Assembly (NCBI GenBank): GCA_016718655.1
Contig: JADKCV010000001.1
Location: 124,001-188,000 of the forward strand
Origin: Flavobacteriales bacterium
GTDB lineage: Bacteria; Bacteroidota; Bacteroidia; Flavobacteriales_F; PHOS-HE28
Direction: 5' to 3'
Length of the DNA: 64,000 bases
The notes beneath the pieces were generated by a model. That model ran no database searches, had not been told where the DNA came from, and was given only the letters and a program-made list of their open reading frames with translations. The position numbers and the translations under genes were made by a program. Below are positions 53,602 to 62,590 of the stretch, in pieces (the first letter of the stretch is position 1; every line of letters begins with the position of its first letter).

Positions 53602-53930
53602 CTACTCCACCACCACCCGCCCGCGCCTTACCCCTTGCGCCTCCTGCACACGCAGCAGGTACACCCCGGCGGGCAGGGCGCTCTGCACCGTGTGGCTGTG
53701 TGTGCCTGGGCGCAGCAGCTGCGTATGCACCACGCGGCCGCTGGCATCCAACAGCTCCAGCGGGGCCGGGGCGTTCAGCGGTAGCTCCAGGGTGAAGGTG
53801 CCGCCGGCGGGGTTGGGATAGGGCTGCAGCGGGGGCAGCGCCCTGCGCTCGGCGATGCCCACATCCAGCCCGTACAAGCGGCTGATGAAGCGCTGCTGCG
53901 GGTAGTTGGTGGTGCCGTCGTGGTAGCCGT
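53602..53930 (-). repeat. Near-identical 3' module of protein B (sorting domain)
   Basis: Second copy of the 329-base module described at 51876-52204. The orphan sorting-domain remnant begins directly after it in the direction of transcription. Confidence 0.85.
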
Positions 53931-55131
53931 AAAACGAACCATACACATAAATATAACCGTCACCAGTCTCAAGCAAACCAATGATACTTCCAAGAATGTA
54001 GTCAATTTCTCCTGTACCCGAGCTATATGCAAACTGACCACATCCACTAGGTCCATCCAGATCAGGTTCAAGAAATCCATTTTCATCCAGAATGGCCAAC
54101 CCGCGTCTTAGCTCTCCGTCATAAGTTCTGTAAGGACCAAAAACTGCAATCCGTCCATCTGAAATCAGTTGATGGCGCGGTCGGGTAAACTGCCCCCAGT
54201 AAATTGGCTCATTGGGCCATAAAGGTAACTCCCATGGAATTTGAATTATTTCCAATTCATTATTGAACGTTTCATCTATTGAACCATCGGGCAACAGCCT
54301 CACGAAATGAAGCGTATCTTGAGAACTGAACGTTGTTTTTAATAATCCAGATAGTATTACACGACCATCAAAAAGTGGAGTGATACTCTTAGCATCACCC
54401 CAGGCTACCGCCGATACGAAGCTGGTATCAAGCACTCCACTGGGGTCCACCCGGAAAGTATATCCAACAGGCCTTCCGTCCCAAAATACACAATTACCTG
54501 AAAGGATAAATTTTCCATCTTCTTGTTGTACAATCTTTGTGATGTCACAATTACCTCCCCTGCGAGGTGGTCGGCTTAAGTCCACTGAACCGGAATTGGT
54601 CAACCAAACCATATTATACAATCCAACATACCCTTCAGTCTCATAACTCAAACTAAATAGTCCAACCACAACGACAGATCCATCTGGATAAACGAAAAAG
54701 TCATTTATTGTTTCATTCGTAAAGTATTGATCCGCAGGCAACTGGAAGCTCAAGTCACGCAACCCATCGCCATGAGCTCGCTGTAATCCACCACCACCTC
54801 CGATGATGTAGTACTTGTCCGCCCAAGGCTTGATCACATTTCCGCCTCCTGCAGCCACAGGAGCATTGGGAAAGGTTGCATCCCTTGAACCATTCGCATT
54901 GAGCCTTATCAATCCATAATTGTTCAATAGTGGATTATTTGTAAAATTCATTCTACCTGATAATAACAATTGGCCGTTATCAAGCAGGACCATAGAGTTG
55001 ACATTTTCGGTGACTATCGCTGTTTGAAAAGAAGGATCGACGCTCCACGGCTGCTGCGCAAAGGCCATGGCGGCCCTCACCAGGAGGACCGCCATGGCCA
55101 TAACGCGCGTGCTATACTTCGAGCAGGTCAC
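53602..55131 (-). CDS. T9SS-sorted delta-60-repeat protein B
   Basis: A paralogue of protein A, 509 residues: signal peptide AVLLVRAAMAFAQQ, delta-60-like repeats (WSVDPSFQTA, GVLDTSFVSA, DGSIDETFNNE) and the same sorting domain (LQPYPNPAGGTFTLELPL to RVVVE). The GTG start at 55131 overlaps the stop of the large upstream gene (GTGA); an internal ATG at 55101 or 55095 is possible. The body differs considerably from protein A, while the last 329 bases are almost identical, suggesting gene conversion or transfer of the 3' module. The body is AT-rich compared with neighbours. Confidence 0.88.
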   Translation of the reverse strand: MTCSKYSTRVMAMAVLLVRAAMAFAQQPWSVDPSFQTAIVTENVNSMVLLDNGQLLLSGRMNFTNNPLLNNYGLIRLNANGSRDATFPNAPVAAGGGNVIKPWADKYYIIGGGGGLQRAHGDGLRDLSFQLPADQYFTNETINDFFVYPDGSVVVVGLFSLSYETEGYVGLYNMVWLTNSGSVDLSRPPRRGGNCDITKIVQQEDGKFILSGNCVFWDGRPVGYTFRVDPSGVLDTSFVSAVAWGDAKSITPLFDGRVILSGLLKTTFSSQDTLHFVRLLPDGSIDETFNNELEIIQIPWELPLWPNEPIYWGQFTRPRHQLISDGRIAVFGPYRTYDGELRRGLAILDENGFLEPDLDGPSGCGQFAYSSGTGEIDYILGSIIGLLETGDGYIYVYGSFYGYHDGTTNYPQQRFISRLYGLDVGIAERRALPPLQPYPNPAGGTFTLELPLNAPAPLELLDASGRVVHTQLLRPGTHSHTVQSALPAGVYLLRVQEAQGVRRGRVVVE

Positions 55132-58100
55132 GGTTGCACGATGAGTTTCTCTTGAGCAAGCGAAGCGCTATCGCTCCGCAGTTCCACAAGATACGCACCA
55201 GGAGCGAGACCACGGGTATCCAACACCACTTGTTGTGTTGCATGTGCCAAGCGGTGACGTTGCACGACCTTGCCTGACAGATTCATGACTACGAGAGTAG
55301 CTTGATCGGCAGCGTTCGGAAGTACGATGGTGACCGCAGACCAGTTCGCAGTTGGGTTGGGGCTCATCGTAATAAGGGCCACGTCGTTCGGTTCAACATC
55401 GTTCACGATAGCGCGTGATTTGGAACCACCATCGCCGGCTTCTCCGGTGTAGGGAGCAGCACAACGCTCATAATGGAAACACAAGAGGTTCTGTGCCCAG
55501 GTGGCTGCGCGATCACTGGAACCTTGGCTGATGGCCTCGAGCTGATCTTGCTCTGCGGGTGTTAACGCATCCAACGGCCGGTCAGTCTGTTTGAAGGCCT
55601 TCAACAGGTCGATGAGGGCCACCATCCGATCCTTTTCGTAGATCTCCTTCTCGCGCAGCTTCGTGTGCTCCTGGGGAATGGCTGCCACCAGGTTGCGTGC
55701 AAAGTCGAACTCCCCACGTTGCATCCATCCGATTGCTTCGGCGTACCGGGCCGCTGGGGTACGGACCTCCTGCCAAAGCATCCGCAAGCTGTCCTGCGGG
55801 TCATAAACCGTATCACCCGAGTAGACCTCGATCAGCACGTTACCCGCCTGGGACATGGATGCATGCCGGTCGGCCATGGTCAGTTCAAGGTTCGTGCGGT
55901 ATGTACGCACGTTCCAGCTGTCCTCAATGGCAGCCACCATGTACTCCTGCAGCGGATGCGGTGCGTCGCTCTTCAACCATGCGGTGAAGCCGTCCGCTTT
56001 GGTCGCATCCGGATTCGCTGCACAAACCTCCACATACATGGCTTGAGGCAGCTTGTTCTGGGCATTCAGGTCCTTGAGCACCGTGGTGCTCAAGTATGGG
56101 CTTTTGCTCATGAGGTAAGCACGCAGATCCCATGCATCCTGTGGCCAAGCATCCGTGATCTCTTGGACCACTTCATCCATGCTGCCACCATCGATCAGTT
56201 GGTCGTACAGGTAGCGTGTGGTACCATAGGCGATCTTCTCCGTTTCCATGAATGCCTTGATCTCGCCTGGGGTCAAACCGTCCGATAGCCCTGGTAAACG
56301 CTGAATGCGTTTGTTGCAGGTATTCGTCGGTGTAATGACCACTGGCTGAGGGTTCATCAAGAAGTTCTGGGCAGCAATGACCGGATCGCTACTGACCTGT
56401 GGGACGAACGGATCGACCCCGCTATTTCGATGAAAGTACGAAATGGGGTTTAAGGTCGTCGTGACCCGGAAGTCCCACTTGTCGTTCGTACCGTCCCAAC
56501 CATCGAACTGGTTGTCCATGGGCAGGTCTGTCTCCCCTTGATTGGCACGGATTGTGTGTAAGTCTTGAAGGTCATCGTCCTGGTCATTCGCCTTTCTACT
56601 CACCAGATTCCACTCGTTGTTCTGGTTGACGTTGCACTTCAGCTGCAGGCCGATGACCGGCGTATAGCTGGGTGCAAGGCTCGCACAGACCCCTTCACCG
56701 ACAAAACCACGCAGCAGGTTGGTACCGATGTTCCGGAACACCACATCGTTGTGGTCCCTGCTGTAGCCGATCACCACACCTTCCGTGCGTATGTCATTGC
56801 CAGCATTCACGGACCGGCTCAGGGTATTGTCCTGCACCGTGAAACCATAGCCGTTGTAGGAGTATACACCGCGATGGAAATCCGCCCAGAAAGGTGTTTC
56901 CAAGGGGTTGGTCTGTGGCACACCTCTCCCTCCGATCTCGAAATTACTGCGCTTCGCCACAAAGCCGACGACACCGCTGGTGTACACCCCACAGATGTTA
57001 TCGGTGAAGCGTGCGGCATCCACGGTGAAGTTGCGCAGGGCGTTGGGACCACCGATAGCGTGTATGCCGTGGTCGAGGCCGGTGAAGGTGCTGGGCACGG
57101 TGTTGCCTGTGGGGCACTCCTCGCCGGCATTGAGCAGGATGGAGCAGCTGGGCAGCACTTGGAACTGGCTCTCGTAGCTCTCGATACCGTAGCCGAGGGC
57201 GGCGCTGCCGAGGGTGGCGTATTCCGCGTCGTTCACCAGGTTCTGGAAGTGGCACTTGCGGAAGATGACCCCGCTGACACGGTCCAGGCGCACGTGGCGC
57301 TTGAAGTTGAAGGGCTCGACGGTAAGGACCTCATCCACCACGAAGGTGGACCCGTTGAAGCGGCTGCGGTTGAGGGGGAGCGGCTGTCCTTGTGGCACGA
57401 AGTCGGGGTACTTGCGCATGTCCACCGCGGTGATGCAGTTGCGGAAGGTGCAGCCATTGGCCAGGACCACGGCGCCGCCTTCTGAATTGGAGATGTTGTA
57501 GAGGTAGCCGTTGAAGCCCACCGTGCCATTACCTGAAAGTATCCCGATGTAGGCATTGGACAGCGTGCAGTTGGTGAGTTGCACCATGCCCTGCTGGGCC
57601 GGCACACCCCAGGGTGCCTGTCCTTGCTGCGACTGACCAGGATCACCGAGCACAGCGATACCGGGCCACCGGTCGCCGGGGCAGTTGACGGCATCGAGGG
57701 TGGCGTTGTTCATCTGCAAGTAGCCCCCTTCTTGCACGATCACCCTTGCGTCGGCGGCGAACTTCCAGTTCATGTTGTTCACCACCAGTCGGGCGCCGGG
57801 TTCCACCACTACATCGCAGGTGAAGACCACGGTGCTGGTGCCGGGTTGCACGGTGTTCTGGGTGCCGTTCCAGGTGATGGTGGTACCGGCAGCCTGGGTG
57901 TAGCCTTCCACCGTGGCGCCGGGTACGGTCTCGAAGTAGCTGCAGCACTGCGCCTTGCTGGCGGTGGAGAGGTGTTGGTCGCCGGAGACGGAGGTGTTCA
58001 GGAAGCGCTGGAACAAGTTCGATCCATTGACCACAGGTTGCGCGAACAGCGGCGCAACGGCTGACAAGCTGTTCACAACACTGAAGCTTGGTGTGGCGCC

Positions 58101-59507
58101 ATTAAAGTCGTTCACCACACCTACACTGGTGGAGCTTCCCGTGAGGTAGATGGATTCACCGTTGGTACTGAGACCGCGATTCCGGTAAATGCGCCCGTGC
58201 ATGTACGGGGTGGGAATACCCAAGCTCACATTGAGGTCAGTGAACAGCTCCGGACCGAGATCCAAGTAGCCGAACTTGGGAGTCCAAGTCACGCAATCGG
58301 GAGTGGTCTCCATGGACAAAAAGATGCGTTGACCATCAGCGGCAATGGCACAACCGGCGATTCCACCGGGACTGCCAGCGGCTGTACTCGGGCAGGTAAC
58401 ACCTCCGAGGGGCGCCTCAAGTCCAAAGACGTCATTCGAACCGGGCAACATGACACCGGTAGTCCCATTGAAAAGCATAGAGATGAGATTGCCATTGGGT
58501 GTGGAGGCCGGGAACGGTGTGAACCTGAAATTGCTTGTCGCCGCGTAGCGGATGGTCCCATTGCTCAGCCTTCTGGCATCACTATCATGGAAATAGTAGG
58601 TCTGGGTCCCTGGGTTGTCATAGTCATCATCCAAGGGGATGAGATACGTGTTGTCGCCCACGGTCCCAGGTAACGATTGCTGCACAGGGATCACACCATT
58701 CGCACTGATGCGATACACATGTAGAGTGCTTGCCGTCTTGAAGAAGAGAAAACTATCGTCATCGGGTCCTTCGCCGGCCACGATACGGATCTGGGGGGCT
58801 AGCCCCTTGGCGCCGAAGTTCACCATCCAGAGTTCCAAGACCCTATCGCTTGTCGGCAATAAGGAAGTGGATGGCTCATACCACGCCCTGAATTCGGATG
58901 CCAGCCAATCCTGCAGCTGCGGAAGACGTTGCTCCATTTCAGTAATGGTGAGGATACGCCCCATCTGCGGCGTGCATTCCGAAGCCGGCGCATCGGGGTC
59001 GGTGGGCAGATCCATGTCCAACACGGAGAACTGAACAAAAGCATTATGGGCATTGGGAACGGGGATCGAGGAGGGAACCCCACTGAACAGAAAATAAGAA
59101 CCACACGTGCCAGGAACTGGCACGCTCAGAAACTCCATGGCGCCCGGGGCCAGGCATACCGTGCAGTTCGGCGCTCGCTGATCGGCAATGCGATAACCAT
59201 CGCCGTTATACAGGTTGCCATCAACTGCAAAGAAGATGATGGATCCATCGCCGTTGGTCCGGATGTGATGGGAGCGCGTAGGCACTTGCCCGGCATAGCC
59301 ATCGGGTCCGCCGGGTGTGGGTAGCGCCACGGCCGGGCCGATCACCGGCACATCGGGGGCGGTGTTCACCCAGGAACCTGCTGTGCCGGCCGGGTTGGTA
59401 AGGACCCAGGCGTCGGCTTGTGCATGGGTCTCCATGGCCCCCCATCCGCACCAAGCAGCGATGCAGGCAGCCCATACGAACGTTCGTGATCGTTTCGTTG
59501 TGTCCAT
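55128..59507 (-). CDS. Large T9SS-sorted surface protein with beta-helix region
   Basis: The 1459-residue protein starts at ATG 59507 (MDTTKRSRTFVWAACIAAW, signal peptide ending METHAQ). The first half has propeller-like sequence; the middle (about 560-900) contains right-handed beta-helix-like repeats with many Asn and Gly turns (LVVNNMNWKFAADARVIV, GGAVVLANGCTFRNC). A helical domain follows (about 1130-1370), then a type A sorting domain (MSPNPTANWSAVTIVLPN) ending QEKLIVQP. It is the first gene of a three-gene minus-strand unit and is divergent from the XRE regulator. Similar large proteins are adhesins or surface-layer components in other Bacteroidota; the role here is not known. Confidence 0.85.
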   Translation of the reverse strand: MDTTKRSRTFVWAACIAAWCGWGAMETHAQADAWVLTNPAGTAGSWVNTAPDVPVIGPAVALPTPGGPDGYAGQVPTRSHHIRTNGDGSIIFFAVDGNLYNGDGYRIADQRAPNCTVCLAPGAMEFLSVPVPGTCGSYFLFSGVPSSIPVPNAHNAFVQFSVLDMDLPTDPDAPASECTPQMGRILTITEMEQRLPQLQDWLASEFRAWYEPSTSLLPTSDRVLELWMVNFGAKGLAPQIRIVAGEGPDDDSFLFFKTASTLHVYRISANGVIPVQQSLPGTVGDNTYLIPLDDDYDNPGTQTYYFHDSDARRLSNGTIRYAATSNFRFTPFPASTPNGNLISMLFNGTTGVMLPGSNDVFGLEAPLGGVTCPSTAAGSPGGIAGCAIAADGQRIFLSMETTPDCVTWTPKFGYLDLGPELFTDLNVSLGIPTPYMHGRIYRNRGLSTNGESIYLTGSSTSVGVVNDFNGATPSFSVVNSLSAVAPLFAQPVVNGSNLFQRFLNTSVSGDQHLSTASKAQCCSYFETVPGATVEGYTQAAGTTITWNGTQNTVQPGTSTVVFTCDVVVEPGARLVVNNMNWKFAADARVIVQEGGYLQMNNATLDAVNCPGDRWPGIAVLGDPGQSQQGQAPWGVPAQQGMVQLTNCTLSNAYIGILSGNGTVGFNGYLYNISNSEGGAVVLANGCTFRNCITAVDMRKYPDFVPQGQPLPLNRSRFNGSTFVVDEVLTVEPFNFKRHVRLDRVSGVIFRKCHFQNLVNDAEYATLGSAALGYGIESYESQFQVLPSCSILLNAGEECPTGNTVPSTFTGLDHGIHAIGGPNALRNFTVDAARFTDNICGVYTSGVVGFVAKRSNFEIGGRGVPQTNPLETPFWADFHRGVYSYNGYGFTVQDNTLSRSVNAGNDIRTEGVVIGYSRDHNDVVFRNIGTNLLRGFVGEGVCASLAPSYTPVIGLQLKCNVNQNNEWNLVSRKANDQDDDLQDLHTIRANQGETDLPMDNQFDGWDGTNDKWDFRVTTTLNPISYFHRNSGVDPFVPQVSSDPVIAAQNFLMNPQPVVITPTNTCNKRIQRLPGLSDGLTPGEIKAFMETEKIAYGTTRYLYDQLIDGGSMDEVVQEITDAWPQDAWDLRAYLMSKSPYLSTTVLKDLNAQNKLPQAMYVEVCAANPDATKADGFTAWLKSDAPHPLQEYMVAAIEDSWNVRTYRTNLELTMADRHASMSQAGNVLIEVYSGDTVYDPQDSLRMLWQEVRTPAARYAEAIGWMQRGEFDFARNLVAAIPQEHTKLREKEIYEKDRMVALIDLLKAFKQTDRPLDALTPAEQDQLEAISQGSSDRAATWAQNLLCFHYERCAAPYTGEAGDGGSKSRAIVNDVEPNDVALITMSPNPTANWSAVTIVLPNAADQATLVVMNLSGKVVQRHRLAHATQQVVLDTRGLAPGAYLVELRSDSASLAQEKLIVQP

Positions 59508-59747
59508 GTTTGTGAGGTTTTGGTACGGCAACAACACCGTTCACAAACCTTTCCCTACCGTACCTGCACATCCAATGCACGCCATGCACATCAGGTGCTT
59601 TCTTGGTGAGGTTCGTACACGGAAATTGCGATCCATGCACACGGAAATAAGATATACATCTGATCTTCAGCCATGTGCGCGCACGGCGCTCGATGTGCTA
59701 TTTTGGCCATACGCAACACCTCTCAGGTGAACCAATCCATCACATTC
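59508..59747. promoter_or_regulatory. Repeat-dense divergent control region between the large T9SS gene and the XRE gene
   Basis: Interlocked inverted repeats lie next to the T9SS gene: GTTTGTGA 59508-59515 with TCACAAAC 59541-59548, and GGTACGG 59522-59528 with CCGTACC 59558-59564. Direct repeats follow: ACACGGAAAT at 59617-59626 and 59639-59648 (22 bases apart), and CCATGCACA at 59582-59590 and 59633-59641. The spacing of two helical turns suits cooperative binding by a small HTH protein, for which the adjacent XRE gene is the obvious candidate. No gene is seen in this gap. Confidence 0.6.
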
Positions 59748-60200
59748 ATGTTCAGCGAAGAACTGAAAGCACTACGGACCCGGCTCGGTCTTACTCAACA
59801 GGAAATGGCCGACCGCCTGAACATGGACCGTAGCAACTACTCCCGCTTGGAACATAAGGAGCATCCGCCAGCTCACCTATTGGACCGCATCCATAAGGAG
59901 TTCCAAGTGGATGCTTGGTCGTGGATGCGTCCGGTGGAGCCGGAAGAACGGGAGGAGCAAGGCCCCCGATTGGTGCACCTGCGCAATGCCCATGACCAGG
60001 AGCCCGCTGAAGAAAGCAATTGGCGGCTGAAAGCAGTGGATCTGCTCGGGCGCATCACGGACCTGCTTGCAAGTATGATCAAGGACCCCAGCAAACGCGG
60101 GGGGGGGGGGGGAGTAACTAGAATACCCGCCATGGAACAGCCAAAGGCCCCCGATCGCTCGGGGGCCTTCCTGCTTATGGTGTATGGAATTGGGTTCTAG
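59748..60200 (+). CDS. XRE-family transcriptional regulator with a 14-G tract near its end
   Basis: The N-terminal HTH is clear: LKALRTRLGLTQQEMADRLN followed by MDRSNYSRLEHKEHP. A linker and a helical C-terminal part (LKAVDLLGRITDLLASMI) follow. The frame then runs through 14 consecutive G (60099-60112), and with that count it continues 29 codons into the terminator repeat. With 13 or 15 G it would stop within two or three codons. Thus the true end, near 60115, is uncertain, and the tract could be a phase-variable site or a sequencing artefact. The gene is divergent from the T9SS cargo unit, so it may regulate it. Natural length is about 120-125 residues. Confidence 0.85.
   Translation: MFSEELKALRTRLGLTQQEMADRLNMDRSNYSRLEHKEHPPAHLLDRIHKEFQVDAWSWMRPVEPEEREEQGPRLVHLRNAHDQEPAEESNWRLKAVDLLGRITDLLASMIKDPSKRGGGGGVTRIPAMEQPKAPDRSGAFLLMVYGIGF
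60137..60188. repeat. 52-bp direct repeat, right copy, with terminator hairpin
   Basis: This copy matches the left one (51761-51812) except at two positions; the hairpin (60144-60169) has an 11-bp stem. It lies between the XRE gene and the convergent TonB-like gene and can terminate both. Confidence 0.85.
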
Positions 60201-60892
60201 AATTCAACGGGCAATTTGATCCGTACGCGGACGGGTTGCCCCTTCTCCTCACCCGGGGTCCATGGTGAGGTGGCGCGGATGGCATCGGCCAAGCGCTGAT
60301 CGAAGGCGGGATCCTGACCTTCCAGGACCTTGATATCGGTGATGTCACCGGTCTTTTCCACGACGAACGTGGCCAGTGCGTCCTTCTTCGGGGCTTTGTC
60401 GCCGGGTCGCACCATGTGATCATTGATCGTACGCACCAAGGCCTTCTCACCACCGGGGTAGGCGGGCATGGTCTGGGCGCGGGTGTAGATGATGTTGGCC
60501 AGGGGTTCGGGGTCGTAGACCTTCTCGGCCAGGGGACGACCCCACTGATCGAAGCGGGCCCACACACCGGCCTTGTGGCCCATGACGTATTCACCCTTGC
60601 TTTCCACTTTGCCGTTGGCGTGGTAGAACACGAATTCGCCGTGTTCGATGTTCAGTTGCTTATCGACATAAGTACCTTCCGCCTTCACCTTACCATCGAG
60701 CGTGAAGGTCGTGGCGAGCACCAACCCCTCCTTCTCCCCGATCGGCTTGCGGTAATAAGCCGCGTTCTTGCGCGTGGTGGAGGCCAACACCGCATCGAGG
60801 TACTGCTTCTCGTCCTCCTGCGCCAAGGCCGTACCACAACCCAACGTGCTGGTGATGATCAGGAACAGGATGGATAGCGGACGCTGGAGCAC
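60197..60892 (-). CDS. TonB C-terminal-domain protein with MORN-like repeats
   Basis: The 231 residues start with a signal peptide (LFLIITSTLGCGTALAQ; the Cys might make it a lipoprotein), followed by MORN-like repeats (LDGKVKAEGTYVDKQ, HANGKVESKGEYVMG) and a TonB-like C-terminal domain (DALATFVVEKTGDITDIKVL ending VRVRIKLPVEF). The membrane anchor of classical TonB is lacking, so the protein is probably periplasmic. Such two-part proteins are common in Bacteroidota and of unknown role. It is convergent with the XRE gene and upstream of the right repeat. Confidence 0.82.
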   Translation of the reverse strand: MLQRPLSILFLIITSTLGCGTALAQEDEKQYLDAVLASTTRKNAAYYRKPIGEKEGLVLATTFTLDGKVKAEGTYVDKQLNIEHGEFVFYHANGKVESKGEYVMGHKAGVWARFDQWGRPLAEKVYDPEPLANIIYTRAQTMPAYPGGEKALVRTINDHMVRPGDKAPKKDALATFVVEKTGDITDIKVLEGQDPAFDQRLADAIRATSPWTPGEEKGQPVRVRIKLPVEF

Positions 60893-60951
60893 GGGCCTAG
60901 GGACGTTGGTTCGGTCCCTTCCAACGGCAGTCAGTGGAAAAGGTTACGGGC

Positions 60952-62490
60952 TTACCCTGCCCACCCCTCACGGTCCAGGCTCCGGTACTGGATGGCCTCG
61001 GCCAGGTGCTCGGTCCGGATGTCGGTGCTGCCTGCCAGGTCGGCGATGGTGCGGGCCACCTTGAGGATACGGTCGTAAGCGCGGGCGCTGAGGCCAAGGC
61101 GTTCCATGGCCTTCTCCAACAAGGCCTTGCCGGTGGCATCGATGCGGCAGATGGCGCGAAGCTCCTTGCTACCCATCTGCGCGTTGCAGTGCATGTCCTG
61201 ACCCGTGTAGCGTTGCTGTTGCACCAAGCGCGCGGCGATGACCCGCTCCCGCATATCGGCGCTTCGTTCACTGGCGCGTTCGGCACTCAGTTCACTGAAA
61301 GGTACCGGCGTCACTTCGATGTGGATGTCGATGCGATCCAACAGCGGGCCGCTCACCTTGTTGAGGTACTTCTGCACCACACCAGGCGCGCAAACGCATT
61401 CCTTGTCCGGGTGGTTGTAGTACCCGCAGGGGCAGGGGTTCATGGCGGCCACGAGCATGAAGCTGGCCGGGTACTCCACCGTGAAGCGTGCGCGGCTGAT
61501 GGTGACCACGCGATCCTCCAGCGGTTGGCGCAGCACCTCCAGCACCTGGCGTTTGAACTCGGGCAGTTCATCCAGGAAGAGCACACCGTTGTGTGCCAAA
61601 CTGATCTCGCCCGGCTGCGGGAAGGAACCGCCACCCACGAGGGCCACATCGCTGATGGTGTGGTGCGGGCTGCGGTAGGGGCGCACACTGAGCAGGCTGT
61701 CCTCCTTTCGGAGCTTGCCGGCGACGCTGTGGATCTTGGTGGTCTCCAGCGCCTCGTCGATGTTGAGGGGTGGCAGGATGGTGGGCAGGCGCTTGGCCAG
61801 CATGGTCTTACCGGCGCCTGGCGGCCCGATGAGGATGATGTTGTGACCGCCTGCCGCAGCGATCTCGAAGGCGCGTTTGATGTTCTCTTGGCCCTTCACG
61901 TCGGCGATGTCCACCGGGTAGCTCTGGCTGCTGTTGGCGAACTCGGCAGCGATGTCGACCACGGTGGGAGCCAGCGCGGAACGGTCGTGCAGAAGGTCCA
62001 CCACCTCGGTAAGGTGTTCCACGCCATAGACGGTAAGGCCGTGAACGATGGCCGCTTCGCGTGCATTGGCAGCGGGAAGGATCACCCCCTTGAATCCCTT
62101 GGCCTTGGCCTCGATGGCGATGGGCAAAGCACCCTTGATGGGCCGCACACCACCATCCAATGACAGTTCGCCCATCACCAGGAAGTGTTCGAGCATCGCG
62201 GCGGGTACCTGTTCGGTGGCGGCGAGCAGCCCCACTGCCAATGGCAGGTCGTATGCGGTTCCCTCTTTCCGGATGTCTGCCGGTGCGAGGTTGATGGTGA
62301 CACCCTTTCCGCGGGGGAAGTAGAGGCCATTGTTGCGGAAGGCGGCATCCATGCGTTGCTGGCTCTCCTTCACCGCACTATCCGGCAAGCCCACGAGGAA
62401 GAAGAACGCACCATTCTCCACGTTCACCTCGGCGGTGACGATGGTGGCGTTGATGCCGAAGACGGCGCTGCCGTAGACCTTGACGAGCAT
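60952..62490 (-). CDS. yifB: YifB/ComM-family AAA ATPase
   Basis: The protein belongs to the Mg-chelatase-like YifB family, related to the ComM helicase that helps integrate DNA during transformation. I start at ATG 62490 (MLVKVYGSAVFGINATIVTA, 512 residues), since the extension upstream is not conserved-looking and enters the palindrome. The N-terminal Lon-like domain has FLVGLPDSAVKESQQRM. The ATPase part has LIGPPGAGKTMLAKRLP (Walker A), then FRSPHHTISD-like PYRSPHHTISDVALVGGG, LDELPEFKRQVLE (Walker B) and MNPCPCGYYNHPDKEC. Length is normal. Confidence 0.93.
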   Translation of the reverse strand: MLVKVYGSAVFGINATIVTAEVNVENGAFFFLVGLPDSAVKESQQRMDAAFRNNGLYFPRGKGVTINLAPADIRKEGTAYDLPLAVGLLAATEQVPAAMLEHFLVMGELSLDGGVRPIKGALPIAIEAKAKGFKGVILPAANAREAAIVHGLTVYGVEHLTEVVDLLHDRSALAPTVVDIAAEFANSSQSYPVDIADVKGQENIKRAFEIAAAGGHNIILIGPPGAGKTMLAKRLPTILPPLNIDEALETTKIHSVAGKLRKEDSLLSVRPYRSPHHTISDVALVGGGSFPQPGEISLAHNGVLFLDELPEFKRQVLEVLRQPLEDRVVTISRARFTVEYPASFMLVAAMNPCPCGYYNHPDKECVCAPGVVQKYLNKVSGPLLDRIDIHIEVTPVPFSELSAERASERSADMRERVIAARLVQQQRYTGQDMHCNAQMGSKELRAICRIDATGKALLEKAMERLGLSARAYDRILKVARTIADLAGSTDIRTEHLAEAIQYRSLDREGWAG

Positions 62491-62525
62491 GGCATGTTTT
62501 CGATCACACCCGGAGCCGCTGTGGC

Positions 62526-62544
62526 GTCGACCCAATGGGTCGAC
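62526..62544. repeat. Palindrome GTCGACCCA-A-TGGGTCGAC
   Basis: Nine-base perfect arms with one central base; partial complementarity continues outward (GCCGC and GCGGC). It shares its core with 20773-20805. Position between gmhA and yifB on the minus strand, ahead of yifB. Confidence 0.7.
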
Positions 62545-62590
62545 CTATGCGGCCAAGGGGATTGTGGATGATGTCAATGGTACCCATCGA

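Noticed and set aside
51876..60200. Prophage or transposon
   Set aside because: The segment is repeat-bounded, but there is no integrase, transposase, structural phage gene or terminal inverted repeat; I keep it as a repeat-bounded cargo segment only.
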